A stretch of 11,399 bases of DNA from Pseudomonadota bacterium. GTDB lineage: Bacteria; Pseudomonadota; Alphaproteobacteria; Acetobacterales; Acetobacteraceae. Position 1 is the first letter of the stretch, and each line of letters starts with the position of its first letter. The stretch is taken from the NCBI GenBank assembly GCA_021828605.1, contig JAJZEG010000222.1, positions 1 through 11,399 of the forward strand. Direction: 5' to 3'. Below, piece after piece: positions 6,152 through 11,399 of the stretch. The translations under genes were made by a program, and so were the position numbers. Below the pieces are notes generated by a model. The model saw only the letters and a list, made by a program, of their open reading frames with translations, ran no database searches and was not told the DNA's origin.

Positions 6152-8462
6152 TCCGCTCCAATCCTGCCGACGCGAGGGTCGCCGGGGCCGTTATCGGCAA
6201 CAATAATGTGATCATGGCTCCGGGACTATCAACCCTGCTCGCTAATTCCAGCGCACCATGGTGATCTTCCATGATCTTGCGCACGATCGCGAGGCCAAGA
6301 CCAGTGCCCTTGGTTTTGTTGGTCACGTAAGGCTCGGTCAGCCGGTCACGATCCTGTTCAGGCAGTCCAATCCCGTTATCGATGACCTCGATCCGATACC
6401 ATGGCGCATCACGGGTGATTCGCAAAATCACCTGACCGCGAGGTTGGGCGGTGAGAGCGCTCGGTCGCATTGCGATAGAATCGGCTGCATTTTGCAACAA
6501 GTTCGTTAAAGCCTGACCGATTAACCTGGCATCGCACAGCGCACGGACCTCGGCTTCAGGCAGGTCGACCTGCCAATCGATATCTGGGTGGGCGGCGCGT
6601 TGCAGGACCACCGCTTCGCGCAGAACTTTGGCCATGGTCTCGATACGCATCACCGGCACCGGCATGCGCGCAAAAGCGGAAAATTCATCGACCATGCGGC
6701 CAATATCGCCGACATGGCGCACGATGGTATCGGCGCATTGGGTGAAGCTTTCTGGATCGGACAGAATTTCCTTCGCGAAACGCCGTTTCATCCGCTCCGC
6801 TGACAGCTGGATCGGTGTTAGTGGGTTTTTGATTTCATGGGCGATGCGCCGGGCGACATCGGCCCAGGCGGCCTTACGCTGGGCGGTTTGCAGTTCGGTG
6901 ATGTCATCGAAGGTAACCACAAAGCCTGGGGCACGCTCGCCATGGCGATCGGCACCGATGCGCGCCATGAAAATCTGTTTGCCGCCATGGCCGGTATAGG
7001 CGATTTCGGCGGTGATCGGACGATCCGGCGTTGCTTCGGCCAAGGTCAGCGAGGCGGCAAAATCAGGCAGCAGATCGGCCAAGCGTTCGCCGATATGTGC
7101 CATCAGATCGATGCCGAGTAAGTCAGCCGCCGCCTTGTTCGGCAATTCGATGCGCCCTTGCGGATCAAGCCCGATGACGCCCGCAGAAACCCCGGCCAGC
7201 ACGGTTTCGGTAAAGCGACGCCGTTCATCGATCTGACCATAGGCGCTCATGAGTTCCGAGCGCTGGGCGGCGAGTTGCCCGGTCATGCGGTTAAAGGCGC
7301 GCGATAGGCCAGCCACGTCATCGCCGGTATCGCCCTCGGGCACGCGCACCAGCAAATCACCGCTACGCACCCGCTCGGCGGCGCGGATCAGATGGCCGAT
7401 CGGGCGGGCGATTTGATTGGCGAACACGAGCCCGATCAGCGCCGCACCGGACAAGACCAGCAAAGCGACGGTGATGAAAATCAACGCAAAAAATAGCTCG
7501 AATTGCGCGCGTTGATGTTCCAGCCGGTTATATTCGGCGAGCGCCTTTTCGGTGCGCTGAACATGGGCGTAGATGCTGGGATCGATCGGGCGTTCGACCA
7601 TGAGCATCAGAGCGGGGGCGGCTTCGAGCTGTACCATCGCATGTTCAAGCGTGGAATGCGGGGTGCTCCACACCACGATTTGGTGTTTTTCGGCACGGTT
7701 GATTTGGGCTTGCGGCGGCAGCGAGACGTCTGAGCCTGCGAATAATCCGGCGGAGGCGATCACCTTGTCGGTGAGCGGTTCGAAAATCACCGCCTGGGTC
7801 AGACCGTGCAAGGCGGTTTGCGCGATCAGCACGTTGAGGAACCCTTGATCGAAAAAATCCTGGGCGCTGCCGTAAAAAATCGGGCCGTTTTGATTGAGGT
7901 CGTTCGCGATGGCCAACGCGTCGACGCGAATGCTGTTTTTTTTCGCATCCATATAGCCGACTGCGACCTGCTGGCTTTCTGACAAAGCGGTGCGGACCCG
8001 TTGGTTAAACCAAGCCTGGATACCAAAATTGAAGAATACGGCTGCAAAAATTGCGACCAAAATCGCAGGGACCGCCGCGATCCCGCCGAACAGCAACACC
8101 AGCCGTACATGCAGCCGGGCACCGGCGGCACCGCGCCGCGCCTCCAGCACCACGCGGGTGACGCGCGCGACCAGCACGATGATCAAGAGGAGCAAAATGG
8201 AGATGTCGCCGATGGCGAGCCCGACCGCCGCGCCCGAATGCACCCCGAGCCGGATGCCGCCCGCCAGATAGGCGAAGCTGCCAATGCCGAGTGTTAATGC
8301 CAGGGCCGCGAGCAGCAAGGTGGCGACCCGACCGACCAGAATATCGATCAGACGCCCCTGCCCGCTTCGCGCCGGTTGCGGCTTGCCCGCATTCAGATTT
8401 TCGCCAGGGGTTTGGCTATCGGTTTGATCGGTCGAGACGGGTGGGAATGGGCCAGCGCTCAT
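6144..8462 (-). CDS. ntrY: NtrY, membrane-bound sensor histidine kinase
   Basis: A 772-residue sensor kinase that phosphorylates NtrX; the family is linked to nitrogen, redox and envelope control. A Pro/Gln-rich cytoplasmic N-terminus (1-40) is followed by transmembrane helices at about 46-68, 80-102 and 118-145. A periplasmic region spans about 146-320, with a fourth helix at 322-347. HAMP follows at about 348-402, then PAS (about 412-525), HisKA with His542 in ARRIAHEIKNPLTPIQLSAE, the strongest NtrY signature, and the ATPase domain: N box Asn658 (NLLQNAADSI), G1 DNGIGLP at 695-701, and G2 KGTGLGLAIV. Length is normal for NtrY. The ATG at 8462 is six bases after the ntrC stop with no clear Shine-Dalgarno sequence, implying coupling to ntrC. 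An A8 run lies in codons 174-176 (Lys-Lys-Asn). Confidence 0.96.
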   Translation of the reverse strand: MSAGPFPPVSTDQTDSQTPGENLNAGKPQPARSGQGRLIDILVGRVATLLLAALALTLGIGSFAYLAGGIRLGVHSGAAVGLAIGDISILLLLIIVLVARVTRVVLEARRGAAGARLHVRLVLLFGGIAAVPAILVAIFAAVFFNFGIQAWFNQRVRTALSESQQVAVGYMDAKKNSIRVDALAIANDLNQNGPIFYGSAQDFFDQGFLNVLIAQTALHGLTQAVIFEPLTDKVIASAGLFAGSDVSLPPQAQINRAEKHQIVVWSTPHSTLEHAMVQLEAAPALMLMVERPIDPSIYAHVQRTEKALAEYNRLEHQRAQFELFFALIFITVALLVLSGAALIGLVFANQIARPIGHLIRAAERVRSGDLLVRVPEGDTGDDVAGLSRAFNRMTGQLAAQRSELMSAYGQIDERRRFTETVLAGVSAGVIGLDPQGRIELPNKAAADLLGIDLMAHIGERLADLLPDFAASLTLAEATPDRPITAEIAYTGHGGKQIFMARIGADRHGERAPGFVVTFDDITELQTAQRKAAWADVARRIAHEIKNPLTPIQLSAERMKRRFAKEILSDPESFTQCADTIVRHVGDIGRMVDEFSAFARMPVPVMRIETMAKVLREAVVLQRAAHPDIDWQVDLPEAEVRALCDARLIGQALTNLLQNAADSIAMRPSALTAQPRGQVILRITRDAPWYRIEVIDNGIGLPEQDRDRLTEPYVTNKTKGTGLGLAIVRKIMEDHHGALELASRVDSPGAMITLLLPITAPATLASAGLERND

Positions 8463-8468
8463 CAGGGT

Positions 8469-9917
8469 TCAACCAATCCGCTTGCCGACATCGAGCGCGT
8501 GCAGGCGGATTTTTTTGCGCAAGGTGTTGCGATTGAGCCCGAGCATGGCGGCGGCGCGGATTTGATTGCCGCGGGTCTCTGCGAGCACCTGGCGGATCAG
8601 GGGCGCCTCGAAATCGGCGAGAATCCGGTCATAGAGGGTGCCGTCGTCGGCGGTGCCGCGAAGTTGTGCGAGCACCTGCGCGATATGGTGTTCGATGGCA
8701 CGCTCAATTGGTTGGGTAGCACCGCCCGCCTCGTTGCTGGTGGCTGGTTCGCTGAAAGCGAGATCGGCGAGAGCTTGGTCGATAATCTCACCAGTGATCA
8801 CCGGCTGCGGCACCAAAGCGGCAAGCCTGCGCATCAGATTTTCTAACTCGCGGACATTGCCGGGCCAACGATAGGCCGTTAGTCGGGCCAGGGCCTCGAC
8901 GTTCAGGCTTTTGGCGCTGAGCCCTTCGCTTTGCGCGCGGGCGAGGAAATGCTGGGCAAGCAGCGCGATATCGCCGGGTCGTTCGCGCAACGGCGGCAGG
9001 CGGATGGGCACCACATTCAGCCGGTAGAATAAATCCTCGCGAAATTGGCCCGCCCGAATCAGCACCCGCAAATCGCGGTGGGTGGCCGCGACGATGCGGG
9101 CGTTGGCGCGAATCGGCTGGCGCCCCCCGACCGTAGTGAACTCGCCCTCCTGCAGGACGCGCAGCAGGCGAGTTTGCGCCTCTTGAGGCATGTCGCCAAT
9201 TTCATCGAGGAACAAGGTGCCGCCTGCGGCTTGTTCAAATCGACCAATATGGCGATTGGTGGCGCCGGTGAAGGCGCCGCGCTCATGGCCGAATAATTCG
9301 CTCTCGATCAATTCGCGCGGGATCGCCGCCATGTTGATCGCGACGAACGGACCCTGGCGGCGGCGGCCATAATCATGCAAAGCGCGGGCGATCAATTCCT
9401 TGCCGGTACCTGATTCACCCGTGACCATAATGGTCAGGTCGGCGGTGGTGAGCCGGGCGATGACCCGGTAGATTTCCTGCATCACCGGGGCGCGCCCGAT
9501 CAGCGGCAGGTCATCGCCGGGGACCGGCTCCTGGGTCGGGCCGGGCAAGGGTTGTTTAATCGCGCGATCAACGATGCTGAGCAGCTCGGTCAGATCGAAG
9601 GGTTTGGGCAGATACTCGAACGCGCCGCGCTGGGTTGATTGCACGGCGGTGAGAATGGTTGATTGGGCACTCATCACCACCACGGGCAAATCGGGCCGCG
9701 CACGACGAATGCGGGGCACCAAATCAAGCCCGTTACCATCGGGCATAACGATGTCGGTAATCACCAGATCGCCTTCGCCATCCTCGACCCAGCGCCAAAG
9801 GGTGGCGACGGCGCCGGTGGTGCGGACCTGATAGCCCGCGCGGCCGAGCGCCTGGGTGAGCACAGTGCGAATGGAGCGGTCGTCATCTGCGATTAAAATT
9901 GTCGGCACGGTGGTCAT
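8469..9917 (-). CDS. ntrC: NtrC, nitrogen-regulation sigma-54 activator
   Basis: A 482-residue enhancer-binding response regulator that activates sigma-54 promoters of nitrogen-assimilation genes when NtrB phosphorylates it under nitrogen limitation. The receiver domain (1-120) has Asp11-13, phospho-acceptor Asp55 in ITDIVMPD, Ser83 and Lys105. The AAA+ domain (about 138-375) has Walker A GESGTGKE at 167-174, the complete GAFTGA loop at 214-219, Walker B LFLDEIGD with Asp238 and Glu239, FREDLFYRL at 292-300 and sensor [12 protein letters not shown] at 351-360. A linker of low conservation (about 385-432) leads to the C-terminal Fis-type helix-turn-helix (449-472, [20 protein letters not shown]). 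The ATG overlaps the ntrB stop as ATGA (9914-9917). All motifs needed for sigma-54 activation are intact. Its coding strand contains an A7 run in the HTH (codons for RKKI). Confidence 0.97.
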   Translation of the reverse strand: MTTVPTILIADDDRSIRTVLTQALGRAGYQVRTTGAVATLWRWVEDGEGDLVITDIVMPDGNGLDLVPRIRRARPDLPVVVMSAQSTILTAVQSTQRGAFEYLPKPFDLTELLSIVDRAIKQPLPGPTQEPVPGDDLPLIGRAPVMQEIYRVIARLTTADLTIMVTGESGTGKELIARALHDYGRRRQGPFVAINMAAIPRELIESELFGHERGAFTGATNRHIGRFEQAAGGTLFLDEIGDMPQEAQTRLLRVLQEGEFTTVGGRQPIRANARIVAATHRDLRVLIRAGQFREDLFYRLNVVPIRLPPLRERPGDIALLAQHFLARAQSEGLSAKSLNVEALARLTAYRWPGNVRELENLMRRLAALVPQPVITGEIIDQALADLAFSEPATSNEAGGATQPIERAIEHHIAQVLAQLRGTADDGTLYDRILADFEAPLIRQVLAETRGNQIRAAAMLGLNRNTLRKKIRLHALDVGKRIG

Positions 9918-11089
9918 GCGTCTGATCCATTTCCTAAATCATCGGACGTTTCTTCAAAGACCGGGAGATGCAGGCGAAACTCGGTGCGTCCGGGCCAGCT
10001 TTCGGTTTGGATCAGGCCGCCATGATCGGCGACGATTTTGGCGACCAACGCGAGCCCGAGGCCACTGCCGGAGGCTTTGGTGCTAACGAACGGTTCAAAC
10101 AAATGACGGCGGATATCTTCGGGGATCCCCGGACCATTATCGCGCACCGCGATGAAGACCGGCAGGTTGCGCTGGGCGCGCGCGGGGCCGGAGCCGAGGC
10201 GCACGCCATGCTGGAAGCCGGTGAGGAGCTGGATTTCGCCGTCCGGGCGCTCGGTTTCGGCAATCGCCTCGGCGGCGTTTTTCACCAGGTTGAGCAGGAC
10301 CTGAATCAGCAGGTCGCGATGGCCGAGCACGGCGGGGAGCGAGGGATCATACAATTCGACAAAGCGGATGCGCGCGCCAAAGCCCGATTGGGCGAGCCTA
10401 CGGACATGTTCGAGCACGCGATGGATATTGACCGGTTTCGGCGCGATGGGTTTGTCGCCGAACATTTCCATGCGCTCGACGAGGTCGCGGATGCGATCCA
10501 CCTCGTCGCAAATCAGGGTGGTTAATTCGCGATCTTCGGCGCGCGCATTGGCTTCGAGCAGCTGGGCGGCGCCGCGAATGCCCGAAAGCGGATTTTTGAC
10601 TTCGTGGGCGAGCACTGCCGCCATGCCATTGATGCTGCGCGCGGCGTTGCGGGCAGAGATTTGTTGATCGAGCGCGCGGGCGGCTGAGCCATCCTGGAGG
10701 GCGACCACCACATGGCCGGGGCGGCCAATGATCGGGGCCGCTTGCAATGAGACCACGCGCCGGGCCAGACGCGGGCCTTCGAGCACCAGATCATGCTCGG
10801 AGAGGGTGACTTCATCGCAGCGCGCGCGTTCGAGTAACAGAAAAATCGGCAGATCGGGGGCCAGGACACCATCGAGAGCGCGCCCGACCAAGCGCAGGGC
10901 GGAAATGCCGAGCAGTTCTTCGGCGGCGTAATTGACCGAGATTACGCGATTATCCGCATCGATTTCGAGGATCGGGTTGGGAATAGCATCGAGCAACGAG
11001 GCGGGCGCCGAGGGGGCGGCAAGCTCGTTTGGCCGGTCGGGCCGGGTGTTGGGGCGGAAACGGCGCAGCGCCTGGCGAATTCCGCTCAC
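9914..11089 (-). CDS. ntrB: NtrB (GlnL), nitrogen-regulation sensor histidine kinase/phosphatase
   Basis: A 391-residue soluble kinase/phosphatase for NtrC, controlled in this family by PII proteins (GlnB/GlnK) reporting nitrogen status. No membrane helix is seen. A PAS domain occupies about 28-140 ([20 protein letters not shown]). HisKA follows with His162 in [20 protein letters not shown]. The ATPase domain has an N box with Asn271 ([12 protein letters not shown]), G1 DNGPGIP at 317-323, an F box EPFVSTK and G2 GSGLGLALV at 341-349. The order PAS-HisKA-ATPase and the [16 protein letters not shown] sequence are diagnostic of NtrB. The start is GTG at 11089, overlapping the dusB stop as GTGA (11086-11089), with AGGA six bases upstream. 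It is followed by ntrC with an ATGA overlap. Confidence 0.97.
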   Translation of the reverse strand: MSGIRQALRRFRPNTRPDRPNELAAPSAPASLLDAIPNPILEIDADNRVISVNYAAEELLGISALRLVGRALDGVLAPDLPIFLLLERARCDEVTLSEHDLVLEGPRLARRVVSLQAAPIIGRPGHVVVALQDGSAARALDQQISARNAARSINGMAAVLAHEVKNPLSGIRGAAQLLEANARAEDRELTTLICDEVDRIRDLVERMEMFGDKPIAPKPVNIHRVLEHVRRLAQSGFGARIRFVELYDPSLPAVLGHRDLLIQVLLNLVKNAAEAIAETERPDGEIQLLTGFQHGVRLGSGPARAQRNLPVFIAVRDNGPGIPEDIRRHLFEPFVSTKASGSGLGLALVAKIVADHGGLIQTESWPGRTEFRLHLPVFEETSDDLGNGSDA

Positions 11090-11399
11090 GCGGCGTCCTG
11101 AAGGGCGCGGGATGGGGTTGCGTCCTGGGACGCGGCGCGGTGGTAAATCGCTTCGATCAAAGCTTCGACCGCGCCGGTATCATCGAGCCGGTTGACGGTT
11201 TCGCGGAACTCGGCGGCGCCGTGCAGGCCGCGCACGTACCAGGAGATATGTTTGCGCGCGATGCGCAATCCGGCATTTTCGCCGAAATGGGCGCGCATCG
11301 CTCGGTAGTGGTTGAGCAGGATCGCGCATTGATCAAGCAAGGGCGGCGGCGGCGGGGTGATGCCGGTGCGCAGGAAATGCGCGACCTGGGCGAGAAACC
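11086..11399 (-). CDS. dusB: tRNA-dihydrouridine synthase B, NifR3 family (partial, C-terminal end)
   Basis: The last 103 or so residues of DusB, an FMN-dependent enzyme that reduces a uridine of the tRNA D-loop to dihydrouridine (position 17 in E. coli). The 5' part, with the FMN-binding barrel and the catalytic Cys, lies beyond the window edge. The visible part starts FLAQVAHFLRTG, runs through a proline stretch and HYRAMRAHFGE, and contains the helical-domain signature ARKHISWYVRGLHGAAEFRE found near the end of DusB proteins. The old name nifR3 comes from its place directly before ntrB-ntrC in alphaproteobacteria, the same arrangement as here. The stop overlaps the ntrB GTG by four bases, so ntrB expression probably depends on the dusB transcript and on translation through its end. 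Confidence 0.93.
   Translation of the reverse strand, partial: FLAQVAHFLRTGITPPPPPLLDQCAILLNHYRAMRAHFGENAGLRIARKHISWYVRGLHGAAEFRETVNRLDDTGAVEALIEAIYHRAASQDATPSRALQDAA

Noticed and set aside
9968..10525. Plus-strand open frame of 185 codons opposite ntrB
   Set aside because: Antisense shadow of the kinase ATPase domain; composition reflects the complementary strand only.
1..11399. Mobile element, CRISPR array, defence system or RNA gene
   Set aside because: No transposase or integrase motifs, direct-repeat arrays, tRNA-like cloverleaf or rRNA sequence were seen; nearly all of the window is covered by conserved housekeeping and regulatory genes.

Overview
All genes in this window lie on the minus strand, so they read from high to low coordinates. 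The DNA is GC-rich. The order dusB-ntrB-ntrC-ntrY-ntrX, closely packed, is characteristic of Alphaproteobacteria. Together with the style of the proteins it suggests a Rhodospirillales/Acetobacteraceae-like organism; that lineage call is an inference and cannot be settled from the sequence alone. There are no rRNA or tRNA genes, insertion sequences, CRISPR arrays or phage modules.

Region 1 (11399 down to 4763) is the nitrogen-regulation cluster. It starts with the 3' end of dusB (nifR3, tRNA-dihydrouridine synthase). Two complete two-component systems follow: NtrB/NtrC (soluble PAS histidine kinase and a sigma-54 activator with GAFTGA) and NtrY/NtrX (membrane-bound HAMP-PAS kinase and a receiver-AAA-Fis regulator whose GAFTGA loop is missing). 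Most junctions overlap by 4 or 8 bases or are 6 bases apart, so the block looks like one translationally coupled operon whose promoter lies outside the window.

Region 2 (4762 down to 3891) holds two small envelope genes. The first encodes a DUF883/YqjD-like protein with a C-terminal membrane anchor and a very strong ribosome binding site. The second encodes a small multi-helix membrane protein that resembles YqjE/holin-superfamily proteins. They sit where hfq-hflX would commonly follow ntrX in alphaproteobacteria.

Region 3 (3853 down to 1) is the cell-elongation operon mreC-mreD-mrdA(PBP2)-rodA, cut off in rodA by the window edge. mreB is not next to mreC. Instead a good sigma-70-type promoter (perfect TTGACA, 17-base spacer) lies about 80 bases before the mreC ATG. 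The four genes overlap or abut, so MreC/MreD scaffold and the PBP2 transpeptidase plus RodA glycosyltransferase are likely made together.

Nothing here looks like a wholly undescribed system. The points most worth following up are the GAFTGA-less NtrX, the ntr/yqj-like/mre junction lacking both hfq and mreB, the Cys-Cys-His-Cys putative zinc site in PBP2, and an A8 homopolymer inside ntrY.
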